Assembly (NCBI RefSeq): GCF_002278135.3 | Contig: NZ_CP029425.2 | Span: 6,486,001 to 6,550,000, forward strand | Length of the DNA stretch: 64,000 nt | Direction: 5' to 3' | From: Bradyrhizobium ottawaense | GTDB taxonomy: Bacteria > Pseudomonadota > Alphaproteobacteria > Rhizobiales > Xanthobacteraceae | Shown: positions 18,830-27,076 of the stretch, piece after piece | How the letters are laid out: each line of letters begins with the position of its first letter | How positions within the stretch are numbered: the first letter of the stretch is position 1 | Made by a program: the position numbers and the translations under genes | The notes under the pieces: generated by a model | The model's database searches: none | What the model saw: the letters and a program-made list of their open reading frames with translations, nothing else | Told to the model about the DNA's origin: nothing

Positions 18830-19321
18830 TCAGCGCCACGTCGCAACCATTGGCCGGCCGTCCAGCACTTCGGCGATCCGCAGCCGCGTCCCTCGCGTGG
18901 TGCCGTCGGGCAGCGCCGTGACCGCGAAGAACCCGCATTCGACGATCTCGCGGTTGGCCTCGGGCAGGCGGTCCTGCCTGAACTGCCTGACGACGTAGAC
19001 CGCGACGTGGTCGCGGCGGGAAACGTGGCTGTTGAGGAAGATGCCATGCAGCACGGCCTCGCCAGTGAGGTCGATATCGCCCTCCTCCTTGAGCTCGCGC
19101 CGCATCGCCTGCTCCATGGTCTCGCCGTGGTCGACGCCGCCGCCGGGCAGGTACCAGCCGCTGACGTAGCTGTGCCTGACCAGAAACACCCGATTCTCGG
19201 CATCCAGCACCACGGCGCGGACGCCGAGCGTCATGCCGCGAACGATAAGGAAATAGGCGTGGAAGACTCGCCGCAGCAGCGGCTCGAATTTTCGTCGAAT
19301 ACGGTCCAGACCATCTCCCAT
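18830..19321 (-). CDS. Nudix hydrolase
   Basis: Nudix domain protein of 163 residues. The box GGGVDHGETMEQAMRRELKE continuing EGDIDL is complete, preceded by VFLVRHSYVSGWYLPGGGVD. The N-terminal ~35 residues (FEPLLRRVFHAYFLIVRGMT) are amphipathic or weakly hydrophobic and may associate with the membrane. The ATG at 19321 has AAGGA upstream at five bases; the longer frame to 19393 would reach the divergent promoter of the metallophosphoesterase gene. The natural substrate cannot be deduced. Confidence 0.88.
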   Translation of the reverse strand: MGDGLDRIRRKFEPLLRRVFHAYFLIVRGMTLGVRAVVLDAENRVFLVRHSYVSGWYLPGGGVDHGETMEQAMRRELKEEGDIDLTGEAVLHGIFLNSHVSRRDHVAVYVVRQFRQDRLPEANREIVECGFFAVTALPDGTTRGTRLRIAEVLDGRPMVATWR

Positions 19322-19413
19322 CAGGCTTCCTTGAGGCCGCTGTCCCGGCCCCGCTTGCACAGTCCCCGCGACCTTGCCATTACAACGGAGCAATAGCGAG
19401 GCAATCGCACGCC

Positions 19414-20310
19414 ATGACTCCCAACACGCTGGCCCCCTTCACGCTCGCCCATCTGTCCGATCCGCATCTAGCGCCCTTGCCGAAACCGCGGCTGATCGAG
19501 CTCGCCGGCAAGCGCGTGCTCGGCTACGTCAACTGGACGCGCAACCGCCACAAGTACCAGCGTCGCGAGGTGCTCGATGCGCTGGTCGCCGACATGAAGG
19601 CGCAGGCGCCCGACCACATCGCGGTGACGGGCGATCTCGTCAACCTCGCGCTGGAAGCCGAGTTCGCCCCTGCCCGCGCCTGGCTCGAGGGCGTCGGCCC
19701 GCCCGACCGCGTCACCGCGATTCCCGGCAATCACGACGCCTATGTCCGCGCCACCTCGCATCGTTTCGGCGAGACGTTTGCGCCCTATCTCGCCGGCGAC
19801 GACGGCGGCATCGGCTTTCCATCCGTGCGCCGGCGCGGGCCGCTCGCGCTGATCAGCCTGTCCACGGCGGTGCCGACCCTGCCGCTGATGGCGACGGGCA
19901 CGCTCGGGCGCGATCAACTCGACTCTCTTGCAGCAATGCTCGAACGGCTCGCGGCCGAGGACGTCTTCCGCGTGCTCCTGGTGCACCATCCCTTGAAGTC
20001 CGATGCACGGCAGAAGCGGATGACAGATTCGGCCGCGCTGCTGGCGCTGCTCAAGCGCCACGGCGTCGAACTGATCCTGCACGGGCACGACCACATTCAT
20101 TCGACGATGTGGTTCGAGGGTCCCAACGGCAACATTCCCGCGCTCGGCGTGCCCTCGGCCTCCGCGCTCGCGCACGGGCGCTACCCGGCGGCGGCCTATA
20201 ATCTTTTCAGAATCGAGAAGGACAATGCCGGCTGGCGCTGCGAGCAAATGGTGCGGAGCCTCGGGGCGGGATTTCAGATGGGGCAGATCAAGCATGTGAG
20301 GCTGATCTAG
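19414..20310 (+). CDS. Calcineurin-like metallophosphoesterase
   Basis: 298-residue cyclic-nucleotide-phosphodiesterase-like (CpdA-type) metallophosphoesterase. All metal-binding blocks are present in order: LSDPHL (~14-19), TGDLVN (~71-76), GNHD (~106-109), HHPL (~191-194) and HGHDHIH (~225-231). Divergent from the Nudix gene. The TAG stop coincides with the left edge of an insertion sequence, which inserted at the TA of the stop without changing the protein. cAMP, another nucleotide or a lipid-linked phosphate may be the substrate. Confidence 0.88.
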   Translation: MTPNTLAPFTLAHLSDPHLAPLPKPRLIELAGKRVLGYVNWTRNRHKYQRREVLDALVADMKAQAPDHIAVTGDLVNLALEAEFAPARAWLEGVGPPDRVTAIPGNHDAYVRATSHRFGETFAPYLAGDDGGIGFPSVRRRGPLALISLSTAVPTLPLMATGTLGRDQLDSLAAMLERLAAEDVFRVLLVHHPLKSDARQKRMTDSAALLALLKRHGVELILHGHDHIHSTMWFEGPNGNIPALGVPSASALAHGRYPAAAYNLFRIEKDNAGWRCEQMVRSLGAGFQMGQIKHVRLI

Positions 20311-20372
20311 GGTCTGTACCTAAATAGCGCCACGTGATTCTCTTGCCTACGTGTTGATTCGGGGGCGAGAGA

Positions 20373-20765
20373 ATGCGCGCTGGTTTGTTTTGGCTGAACG
20401 ACAGGCAATGGGCGCGTATCGAACCGCATCTGCCGAGGGGACTGACGGGGCCGGATCGGGACGACGACCGACGCATCGTCAGCGGCATCATTCACATGCT
20501 GCAATCGGGTGCACGATGGCGTGATTGTCCACGTGAATACGGCCCTTACACGACGATCTACAATCGCTTCAATCGCTGGGCCAAGCGAGGACGATGGTGC
20601 GCAATCTTCGAAGCGCTGGCCAAGCCTGGCGAAGACGGCGTCGTACTGTCGCTCGACTCGACCTCGATTAAAGCTCACCGGTGTGCCTCCGGCGGAAAAG
20701 GGGGGAGCACAATCAAGCAATCGGCCGCTCGCGCGGAGGCCGCACGACAAAAATCCATGCGCTGA
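20373..20765 (+). CDS. IS427-type transposase, N-terminal frame (orfA)
   Basis: 130-residue first frame of the transposase: N-terminal DUF4096-like domain (LNDRQWARIEPHLPRG, IIHMLQSGARWRDCPREYGP) and the first catalytic aspartate in VVLSLDSTSIKAHR. Beyond residue ~111 the frame loses homology. At 20696-20705 the run AAAAGGGGGG would allow a -1 shift into orfB to make the full DDE enzyme; this mechanism is known for the group, and is inferred here. Confidence 0.88.
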   Translation: MRAGLFWLNDRQWARIEPHLPRGLTGPDRDDDRRIVSGIIHMLQSGARWRDCPREYGPYTTIYNRFNRWAKRGRWCAIFEALAKPGEDGVVLSLDSTSIKAHRCASGGKGGSTIKQSAARAEAARQKSMR

Positions 20766-21133
20766 GCGATCCGCTCTGCCGGCCGGTCGTCCTGCATCTG
20801 ACTCCAGGCCAGGATGCCGATATCGCTGCGGCTCCCGATGTCCTGGCGCTCGCGCCACCCATGAGCGTGCTCCTCGCCGACAAAGGGTATGATGGCGACA
20901 AGCTTCGCGGCGAAATCATTCGTCGTGGCGCCAAGCCCGTAATCCCCAATAAATCTAACCGTGTCGTCATCCATCGCTTCAACAAACGCGCCTACAAAGG
21001 ACGAAATGTCATCGAACGCTGCTTTTGCAGGCTCAAGGACTTCCGGCGCATCGCCACGCGATATGACAAGCTCGCCCGTAATTTTTTGGCCGCTGTTCAT
21101 CTCGCCGCTCTCGTCGCATATTGGCTCAATTGA
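20681..21133 (+). CDS. IS427-type transposase, C-terminal frame (orfB)
   Basis: Second frame, product conserved from about EHNQAIGRSRGGRTTKIHAL to the end. It carries the second catalytic aspartate in VLLADKGYDGDKLR and the glutamate in NVIERCFCRLKDFRRIATRY (the Y-(2)-R-(3)-E-(6)-K type region of IS5). The first residues before the A4G6 run are probably not translated from the displayed ATG; the natural product is the orfA-orfB fusion through -1 frameshifting. No disabling stop is visible. Confidence 0.88.
   Translation: MCLRRKRGEHNQAIGRSRGGRTTKIHALSDPLCRPVVLHLTPGQDADIAAAPDVLALAPPMSVLLADKGYDGDKLRGEIIRRGAKPVIPNKSNRVVIHRFNKRAYKGRNVIERCFCRLKDFRRIATRYDKLARNFLAAVHLAALVAYWLN
20696..20705 (+). promoter_or_regulatory. 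Slippery A4G6 run for -1 frameshifting in the IS
   Basis: AAAAGGGGGG lies in the orfA/orfB overlap. Shifting back one base here joins AHRCASGGKGG to EHNQAIGRSRGG, restoring a continuous transposase. Confidence 0.6.
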
Positions 21134-21152
21134 GTCTGGACCCTAGTTCGAT

Positions 21153-21255
21153 GTCATTCCGGGGCGCGCGATGCGCGAGCCCGGAATCCATCGGGCCGCA
21201 GAATTGGTGGATGAATGGATTCCGGGCTCGCGCCTTTGGCGCGCCCCGGAATGAC
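21153..21255. repeat. Palindromic intergenic repeat, family A (CATTCCGGGGCG)
   Basis: Begins GTCATTCCGGGGCGCGCG and ends CGCGCCCCGGAATGAC, with inner arms GAGCCCGGAATCCAT and ATGGATTCCGGGCTC. Related copies lie at 47521, 55314, 56078 and 60147. Starts ten bases after the IS edge. Confidence 0.85.
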
Positions 21256-21268
21256 GGCGGAGAATACC

Positions 21269-21823
21269 TCACCAGCTCCGCAAGGCCGCCAGCACGGCGA
21301 GGCCGAACAAGGCGGCGGCGCCGAGCACGAAGCCGAAGACGAACGGCCACAGGCGCGAGCGGCGCGGCGGAGGCGCGACCGCGGACTTCGGTTCGGGCGG
21401 GACCACCATCGCATGCTCGCGCTCGACCATGCGGCGCGCGACATAGTCGGTGACGGCCTCGACGATCACAGTGGTGTCGTGCGATTCGGCGAGCACGATG
21501 CGGCCAAAGCGTGTGTCCTGAACGAAGCGGTACATCCGCTTGTCGCGCCCCATCACGATGTGGGCGACGACGTCGATCCAGAGTCTGGGCGTATCGCCCT
21601 GGCTGATGCCGCGGTCGAACAGATCGATCCTGTCAGGCACCTGCGCGAACAGGGGATCGAGCGCGTCGTTGAGGATCTCGAGCCGCGCCACCTCGGCGTC
21701 CCGGAGATCGACGACGACGCCCGTTCGGTCGGCGGCCTCGATCCGCGCGCGCAGCAGCGCATCGCGCAGCCGCACCGGGCGCGGCTGGCCGGGATGGGTC
21801 CCGCTGGTCTCGGGCTCTGACAT
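21269..21823 (-). CDS. Conserved hypothetical protein with C-terminal membrane anchor
   Basis: 184 residues. Residues 1-~135 are soluble (VRLRDALLRARIEAADRTGV, DRIDLFDRGISQGDTPRLW), then a proline-rich linker (VPPEPKSAVAPPPRRSR) leads to one C-terminal helix (FVFGFVLGAAALFGLAVLAAL). This tail-anchored layout suggests a cytoplasmic domain on the inner membrane. A GAGG site lies seven bases before the ATG. I do not recognise a named domain. Between the IS and the aceA transcription unit. Confidence 0.7.
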   Translation of the reverse strand: MSEPETSGTHPGQPRPVRLRDALLRARIEAADRTGVVVDLRDAEVARLEILNDALDPLFAQVPDRIDLFDRGISQGDTPRLWIDVVAHIVMGRDKRMYRFVQDTRFGRIVLAESHDTTVIVEAVTDYVARRMVEREHAMVVPPEPKSAVAPPPRRSRLWPFVFGFVLGAAALFGLAVLAALRSW

Positions 21824-21933
21824 GGTCGGCCTCGTCCTCGACTTTCCTCCATTAACCTATCAGCAACCTTGAGGCCCGCAAAGGGTCCATAATTCCAGAT
21901 ACTTACGGCGCCCACAGGCGATTGACCTGTGCC

Positions 21934-21971
21934 AAAAACAGACGATCCCACCCAGGCAGAGCCTGGATGGG
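21934..21971 (-). terminator. Probable intrinsic terminator for aceA-DUF4170
   Basis: On the minus strand, stem CCCATCCAGGC / GCCTGGGTGGG (one wobble) with loop TCT is followed, eight bases later, by a run of five T. It lies 49 bases after the DUF4170 stop. Confidence 0.5.
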
Positions 21972-22019
21972 ACCATCCGTCCTTGGACGTCTTCTTAATT
22001 CAGGTCGGCAGCCAAGCCC

Positions 22020-22229
22020 TTAGGCCGAGACGCGCGACGGCTCTTCCACGATGGAGAAGCGGACGCCGGCCTTGTGGCGGTTCTCTTCCGAGACCGTGCG
22101 CCAGGCGTCCTCGGCCTCCTTGCGGGTCTTGAACGGACCCTGCACCTGGGCCGAGCCTTCCACGAGCTTGTGGAAGTTCATCGAACCGAACTCGCCGCCG
22201 ATCACCCAGAAATTGCTGCCTTTGGTCAT
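22020..22229 (-). CDS. DUF4170 domain-containing protein
   Basis: Small 69-residue soluble protein: MTKGSNFWVIGGEFGSMNFH, then VQGPFKTRKEAEDAWRTVSE and a short end RFSIVEEPSRVSA. This is the DUF4170 pattern, a family of unknown role in Rhizobiales. GGAG lies seven bases before the ATG at 22229, which decides against the longer frame to 22247. Thirty bases after the isocitrate lyase stop on the same strand, so probably co-transcribed and perhaps expressed on acetate. Confidence 0.85.
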   Translation of the reverse strand: MTKGSNFWVIGGEFGSMNFHKLVEGSAQVQGPFKTRKEAEDAWRTVSEENRHKAGVRFSIVEEPSRVSA

Positions 22230-22259
22230 TGTCAGTCTCCTGTCCAATAGCGTGCTGCG

Positions 22260-23894
22260 TTAGCCGAACTGGTTCATCGTGTTGTGGACGCCGCCCGCCT
22301 TCAGGGCAGCCTCGCCGGCGAAGTATTCCTTGTGGTCGTCGCCGATGTCGGAGCCGGCCATGTTCTGATGCTTGGCGCAGGCGATGCCCTGACGGATCTC
22401 CTGGCGCTGGACGTTCTTGACGTAGCCGAGCATGCCCTGGTCGCCGAAATATTCCTTCGCCAGATTGTCGGTCGAGAGCGCCGCCGTGTGATAGGTCGGC
22501 AACGTGATCAGGTGATGGAAGATGCCGGCGCGCTTGGCCGAATCCGCCTGGAAGGTACGGATGCGCTCGTCGGCTTCCTGCGCCAGCGGCGTATCGTCGT
22601 ATTCCGGCTTCATCAGCTCGGCACGGTTGTACTTGCTGACGTCCTTGCCGGCTTCCTTCATCGCGTCGTAGACCTGCCAACGGAAGTTCAGCGTCCAGTT
22701 GAAGGACGGCGAGTTGTTGTAGGCCAGCTTCGCGTTCGGAATGACCTTGCGGATCCGATCGACCATCTTGGCGATCTGCTCGATATGCGGCTTCTCGGTC
22801 TCGATCCAGAGCAGGTCCGCGCCGTTCTGCAGCGAGGTGATGCTGTCGAGCACGCAGCGGTCTTCGCCGGTACCCGGGCGGAACTGATACAGATTGGAGG
22901 GCAGCCGCTTCGGACGCATCATCTTGCCGTTGCGGTTGATGATGACGTCGCCATTGCGGGCGTTCTCCGCGGTGATTTCCTCGCAATCGAGGAAGCTGTT
23001 GTACTGGTCGCCGATGTCACCGGGCTTGTGGCTGACGGCGATCTGCTGCGTCAGGCCGGCGCCGAGCGAGTCGGTGCGGGTCACGATGACACCGTCTTCG
23101 ACGCCGAGCTCGAGGAAGGCATGGCGGCAGGCGCGGATCTTCGCGATGAACACTTCGTGCGGCACGGTGACCTTGCCGTCCTGGTGGCCGCACTGCTTCT
23201 CGTCCGAGACCTGGTTCTCGATCTGCAGCGCGCAGGCGCCCGCTTCGATCATCTTCTTGGCGAGCAGATAGGTCGCCTCGGCGTTGCCGAAGCCGGCGTC
23301 GATGTCGGCGATGACGGGCACGACGTGGGTCTGGAAGCCGTCGATCTTCGCGATCAGCTCCTTCTCGCGGGTCTTGTCGCCTTCCTTGCGCGCCTTGTCG
23401 AGGAGGCGGAAGATGTCGTTGAGCTCACGCGAGTCCGCTTGGCGCAGGAAGGTGTAGAGCTCTTCGATCAGCGCCGGCACCGAGGTCTTCTCGTGCATGG
23501 ACTGGTCGGGCAGCGGGCCGAACTCGGAGCGCAGCGCCGCGATCATCCACCCCGAGAGGTACAGATAGGTGCGATCGGTCTTGCCGCCGAAATGCTTCTT
23601 GACCGAGATCAGCTTCTGCTGGGCGATGAAGCCGTGCCAGCAGCCCAGCGACTGGGTGTACTTGGTGGGGTCGTTGTCATAGGCGGCCATGTCGGCCCGC
23701 ATCAGCGCCGCGGTGTAGCGGGCGACGTCGAGGCCGGTCCTGAAGCGGTTTTGCAGGCGCATGCGTGCGACGGCCTCGGCCGACACCCCGTTCCAGGTCG
23801 GCTGGGTCTCGAGGAGCGCCTGGGCCGCCTTGATCTCGTCTTGATACGAGGCCGGGCGCTGAAGCGCGTTGATGCCGCGGGGCTGGTAATTCAT
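22260..23894 (-). CDS. aceA: Isocitrate lyase
   Basis: Cleaves isocitrate to glyoxylate and succinate, the first step of the glyoxylate shunt used on acetate and fatty acids. The 544-residue protein is the longer alphaproteobacterial type. The catalytic motif appears as SDEKQCGHQDGKV with the active cysteine at about residue 235; the loop HVVPVIADIDAGFGNAEATY and VTRTDSLGA are also conserved. The start at 23894 (MNYQPRGINA) has AAGGA upstream; the longer frame to 24038 covers the regulatory region. Divergent from the ScfR-type regulator, its probable controller. Confidence 0.96.
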   Translation of the reverse strand: MNYQPRGINALQRPASYQDEIKAAQALLETQPTWNGVSAEAVARMRLQNRFRTGLDVARYTAALMRADMAAYDNDPTKYTQSLGCWHGFIAQQKLISVKKHFGGKTDRTYLYLSGWMIAALRSEFGPLPDQSMHEKTSVPALIEELYTFLRQADSRELNDIFRLLDKARKEGDKTREKELIAKIDGFQTHVVPVIADIDAGFGNAEATYLLAKKMIEAGACALQIENQVSDEKQCGHQDGKVTVPHEVFIAKIRACRHAFLELGVEDGVIVTRTDSLGAGLTQQIAVSHKPGDIGDQYNSFLDCEEITAENARNGDVIINRNGKMMRPKRLPSNLYQFRPGTGEDRCVLDSITSLQNGADLLWIETEKPHIEQIAKMVDRIRKVIPNAKLAYNNSPSFNWTLNFRWQVYDAMKEAGKDVSKYNRAELMKPEYDDTPLAQEADERIRTFQADSAKRAGIFHHLITLPTYHTAALSTDNLAKEYFGDQGMLGYVKNVQRQEIRQGIACAKHQNMAGSDIGDDHKEYFAGEAALKAGGVHNTMNQFG

Positions 23895-24028
23895 GTGCCT
23901 ATCCTTTCGCTGACGATGACCGATGGCCGGCCATCGACATTCTTGACAATGCATTGCGAGATGCGTGTCAGGAGCTAAACGCGAAAACAGAAACTTCGTA
24001 TAGATGGCTTGTTTTTTATTGGTGATGT

Positions 24029-24077
24029 CATGTAACATCAGAACATGTAACAGATGTTATTTTGTAAAGTTTGTAAA
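24029..24077. promoter_or_regulatory. Candidate operator between aceA and scfR
   Basis: Two direct copies of CATGTAACA (24029-24037 and 24044-24052) are followed by two copies of TTTGTAAA (24061-24068 and 24070-24077). The second motif resembles the AAAGTTTGCAAA box of the related regulator RamB. Location in the divergent region suggests autoregulation and aceA control; this is inferred. Confidence 0.45.
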
Positions 24078-24125
24078 AAATATAGGTCAGCCAAGCTGTC
24101 CTTCATATGCACGGAGATCTGAGAC

Positions 24126-25571
24126 ATGGCCGCCGAATCCGGCAAGAAACTTTTCGTCGGCCCGCGCTTCCGAAGGATTCGGCAGCAATTGGGGCTGTCC
24201 CAGACCCAAATCGCCGAAGGCCTCGGGATCTCGCCGAGCTACGTCAACCTGATCGAGCGGAACCAGCGCCCGGTGACCGCCCAGATCCTGCTGCGGCTGG
24301 CCGAGACATACGACCTCGATTTGCGCGACCTTGCGACCGCCGACGAGGACCGATTCTTCGCCGAGCTGAACGAGATCTTCTCCGACCCCCTGTTTCGCCA
24401 GATCGACGTCCCCAAGCAGGAGCTGCGCGACCTCGCCGAACTCTGCCCCGGCGTCACCCATGCGCTGCAGCGGCTCTACGCGGCCTATACCGAGGCGCGC
24501 CAGGGCGAGACGCTGGCTGCGGCCCAGATGGCCGACCGCGACGTCGGCACGCGTTACGAGACCAATCCGGTCGAGCGCGTGCGCGAGCTGATCGAGGCCA
24601 ACCGCAACTATTTTCCGGAGCTCGAGCAGGCCGCCGAAGCCTTGCGCGACGAGCTGAACGTGCCGGCCGAAGGGCTCTATGCGGCGCTGGCCGCGCGCTT
24701 GCGCGAAAAGCATTCGGTCCAGACCCGCATCATGCCTGTCGACGTGATGCGCGAGACGCTCCGGCGCTTCGACCGCCACCGCCGCCAGCTCCTGATCTCG
24801 GAGCTGGTCGACCCGCCCGGCCGCGCCTTCCAGCTGGCCTTCCAGCTGGGCCTCGGCGAATGCGCGCAGCAGTTGGAGACCATCATCGGCCGCGCCGGCC
24901 CGCTCGAGGACGCCCCGCGCCGGCTGTTCCGCATCACGCTCGGCAACTACTTCGCCGCCGCTGTCATGATGCCCTATCCGGCATTCCTCGCTGCTGCCGA
25001 GGCGCTCAACTACGACATCCACGTGCTGGCGCAGCGCTTCAATTCCGGCTTCGAGCAGGTCTGCCACCGGCTCACCACTTTGCAGCGGCCGAACGCGCGC
25101 GGCATCCCGTTCTTCCTGCTCCGCGTCGACAATGCCGGCAACGTGTCGAAGCGCTTCTCCTCCGGCACCTTCCCGTTCTCGAAATTCGGCGGCACCTGTC
25201 CGCTGTGGAACGTGCACTCGACCTTCGATACGCCCGATCGCCTGCTCAAGCAGGTGATCGAGCTGTCCGACGGCACGCGCTATTTCTCGATCGCGCAGAT
25301 GGTGCGCCGCCCCGTCGCGCCGCACCCGCTGCCGCAACCGCGCTTCGCCATCGGGCTCGGCTGCGAGATCCGTCACGCCGCGCGCCTGACCTACGCCGCC
25401 GGCGTCGACCTGGAGAAAACCGAAGGCACGCCGATCGGCGTCAACTGCCGCCTGTGCGAGCGCGAAAACTGCGCCCAGCGCGCCGAGCCGCCGATCACAC
25501 GCACGCTCATCCTGGACGAGACGACGCGGCGGGTGTCGAGCTTCGCGTTCTCGAATGCGCGGGAGTTGTGA
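24126..25571 (+). CDS. Short-chain fatty acyl regulator (ScfR/RamB family)
   Basis: Transcription regulator of 481 residues. An XRE helix-turn-helix spans ~12-66 (LGLSQTQIAEGLGISPSYVN), a central ImmA/IrrE-like region covers ~150-320, and the C-terminal DUF2083 part contains a cysteine cluster GVNCRLCERENCAQRA. The zinc-peptidase HEXXH site is replaced: the expected AHELGH position reads LAFQLGLGE, so proteolytic activity is unlikely. Family members control the glyoxylate shunt and propionate or acetate genes by binding acyl-CoA. Divergent from aceA, 231 bases between starts. Confidence 0.88.
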   Translation: MAAESGKKLFVGPRFRRIRQQLGLSQTQIAEGLGISPSYVNLIERNQRPVTAQILLRLAETYDLDLRDLATADEDRFFAELNEIFSDPLFRQIDVPKQELRDLAELCPGVTHALQRLYAAYTEARQGETLAAAQMADRDVGTRYETNPVERVRELIEANRNYFPELEQAAEALRDELNVPAEGLYAALAARLREKHSVQTRIMPVDVMRETLRRFDRHRRQLLISELVDPPGRAFQLAFQLGLGECAQQLETIIGRAGPLEDAPRRLFRITLGNYFAAAVMMPYPAFLAAAEALNYDIHVLAQRFNSGFEQVCHRLTTLQRPNARGIPFFLLRVDNAGNVSKRFSSGTFPFSKFGGTCPLWNVHSTFDTPDRLLKQVIELSDGTRYFSIAQMVRRPVAPHPLPQPRFAIGLGCEIRHAARLTYAAGVDLEKTEGTPIGVNCRLCERENCAQRAEPPITRTLILDETTRRVSSFAFSNAREL

Positions 25572-25588
25572 GGGGCACTCTCTCCTCC

Positions 25589-25673
25589 GTCATGGCCGGG
25601 CTTGACCCAGCCATCCACGCGCTTCAGCGTGCGAGGAAAGACGTGGATGCCCGGGACAAGCCCGGGCATGACG
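25589..25673. repeat. Palindromic intergenic repeat, family D (CATGGCCGGGCTTG)
   Basis: GTCATGGCCGGGCTTGACCC at one side and GGACAAGCCCGGGCATGAC at the other, with inner arms CATCCACG / CGTGGATG. Lies 18 bases after the regulator gene. Confidence 0.8.
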
Positions 25674-25716
25674 ACCGAATATGCGGCCGCTGCTCGCCAC
25701 TATCGCAAACAAGGCC

Positions 25717-26010
25717 CTACGCCAGCGTATGCACGATCACCGGCCCCGCAGCCGCGCTCGCATGGCCCGCAAGCAACGGCCCGAGATCCTTCTCGATCCA
25801 GGCGATCGCGCGCCGGTTCGCCTCCTCCGCCTGCTCGAACTTGTCGAAGATCGAGATCGCGGTCACCGTGTCGTCGCCGGCATAGACGACGTAATAGGCG
25901 CGGAAACCGTCGACGTCGCTGATGATCGGAACGGCGCCGTCCTTGATGCGGCGCGCCAGCTCTTCCGCGCTCCCGCTCTTTGCCTTGGCCTGACGGATGG
26001 CGGCATACAT
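25717..26010 (-). CDS. Conserved hypothetical protein, ABM-like (dimeric alpha/beta barrel)
   Basis: 97-residue soluble protein, MYAAIRQAKAKSGSAEELAR, followed by GFRAYYVVYAGDDTVTAISI and FDKFEQAEEANRRAIAWIEK. The pattern of an N-terminal strand, helix, and paired strands resembles antibiotic-biosynthesis-monooxygenase-like ferredoxin folds. A strong GGAGGA site lies four bases before the ATG. No catalytic residues are identifiable, so the role is open. Convergent with the ScfR gene across a repeat element. Confidence 0.78.
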   Translation of the reverse strand: MYAAIRQAKAKSGSAEELARRIKDGAVPIISDVDGFRAYYVVYAGDDTVTAISIFDKFEQAEEANRRAIAWIEKDLGPLLAGHASAAAGPVIVHTLA

Positions 26011-26238
26011 AACTTCCTCCTCCCGGCTATTGATGTGGGCTTTGTGCCCGAACCGGATGTTACGCCGAAGCGCCGGGCCCGGATACCCTCCTTGGTTAAC
26101 CCCGCACTAATCTGCCGCAGCGATCTGCAACCACCGATTAAGCACGCCTCAACATCGGTGCCTTAGTCTTGCCCCACTCACTTTTCGCAAACAACGGTGG
26201 CCTATTCTGCCGGGCGAAGTGACATCAGGGGGTTCATC

Positions 26239-27039
26239 ATGCGCATTGCGTTGCTGCTGACCGCAACCATTGTCGGCGCGCTCTTCGCCAATCCATCCCA
26301 AGCCGGATCGCTCGATGCCGATGCAGCGCAGTCGCTGCCGCCGGGCTTCCAGAGCTATCGCGGCTACATGTTCGACCTGTCGGAGAACTCCGATCGTAAG
26401 GATGTCGATAAGCTCACCGACAATCTGAAGGGCCAGATCGACGCGGTCGAGGCGGCCGGGCTGTCGCCGCGCGTGCTGCGCTTCTTCCGCACCGTGCCGA
26501 TCATCGCCAGCGAGCTCGCCTGCCTCGACGAAGGCGCCGCCACCGCCTGCTACGGCCGCATCGCCCCCAACGTCGAACGCCGCGTACCGCGGACGCTGAC
26601 GGTCTGGGACCACGACAAGCAGCGCTGGACCAATCCGAACGCCGTCGACCTCGCGGTCGATTCGGGCCTCGGCGTGATCATGCTGCGGCCGGACATGATG
26701 CGCTACGAAAAGGAGGCGGTGCTGCTGCACGAGCTCCTGCACGCCTATCACGCGCGGCTGTTGCCGGACGGCTACGCCAACAAGGGCGTGATCGCCTACT
26801 TCGCCCTTGCCAAGTCCAAGGACTTGCTCCCCAAGGAATCCTATGCGTTGAAGAATCCCATGGAATTCTTCGCCGTGACCGCCAGCATCTTCCTGGCCGG
26901 AAAGAGCGAATTCCACGATCCGAAGTCGCGCGAGACGCTCAAGGAGAAGATGCCGGACTATTACAAGTACCTGGTCGGCGTGTTCGGCTTCGACCCGGAG
27001 CCGGCGACGGCAAACGGCCCGGTCGCCTCGCTGAAGTGA
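26239..27039 (+). CDS. Exported putative zinc metallopeptidase-like protein (HELLH)
   Basis: 266 residues with a signal peptide MRIALLLTATIVGALFANPS and likely cleavage near SQA-GSL. The central segment EAVLLHELLHAYHARLLP holds a complete HEXXH zinc motif (about residues 165-169), with possible third ligand in NPMEFFAVTASIFL. AGGGGG precedes the ATG at 26239; a longer frame from 26197 would spoil the signal peptide. The architecture suggests a periplasmic zinc protein, but I cannot name a peptidase family and activity is unproven. A clear terminator follows. Confidence 0.78.
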   Translation: MRIALLLTATIVGALFANPSQAGSLDADAAQSLPPGFQSYRGYMFDLSENSDRKDVDKLTDNLKGQIDAVEAAGLSPRVLRFFRTVPIIASELACLDEGAATACYGRIAPNVERRVPRTLTVWDHDKQRWTNPNAVDLAVDSGLGVIMLRPDMMRYEKEAVLLHELLHAYHARLLPDGYANKGVIAYFALAKSKDLLPKESYALKNPMEFFAVTASIFLAGKSEFHDPKSRETLKEKMPDYYKYLVGVFGFDPEPATANGPVASLK

Positions 27040-27076
27040 AGCGAACGTAGAGCTGCCTTAGCCAAATCAGCCAAAG

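Larger units (their letters stand above)
20310..21143 (+). mobile_element. IS5 family (IS427 group) insertion sequence, complete
   Basis: About 834 bp. The ends carry imperfect inverted repeats: left GGGTCTGTACCTAAAT from 20310, right (complement, from 21143) GGGTCCAGACTCAATT, sharing GGGTC and further positions. TA flanks both sides (20308-20309 and 21144-21145) as target duplication. It carries two overlapping transposase frames with a slippery A4G6 run, as known for the IS427 group. It lies in the stop codon of the metallophosphoesterase gene and looks intact. Confidence 0.88.

Noticed and set aside
22284..23978. Long plus-strand open frame (564 codons) antisense to isocitrate lyase
   Set aside because: The minus strand encodes an unmistakable complete isocitrate lyase; the antisense product has no domain and reflects the third-position GC bias.
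24021..24052. A second Zur-like site upstream of aceA (CATGTAACATC)
   Set aside because: The repeats are direct rather than forming the symmetric 23-bp Zur palindrome, and context fits the ScfR-type regulator better.
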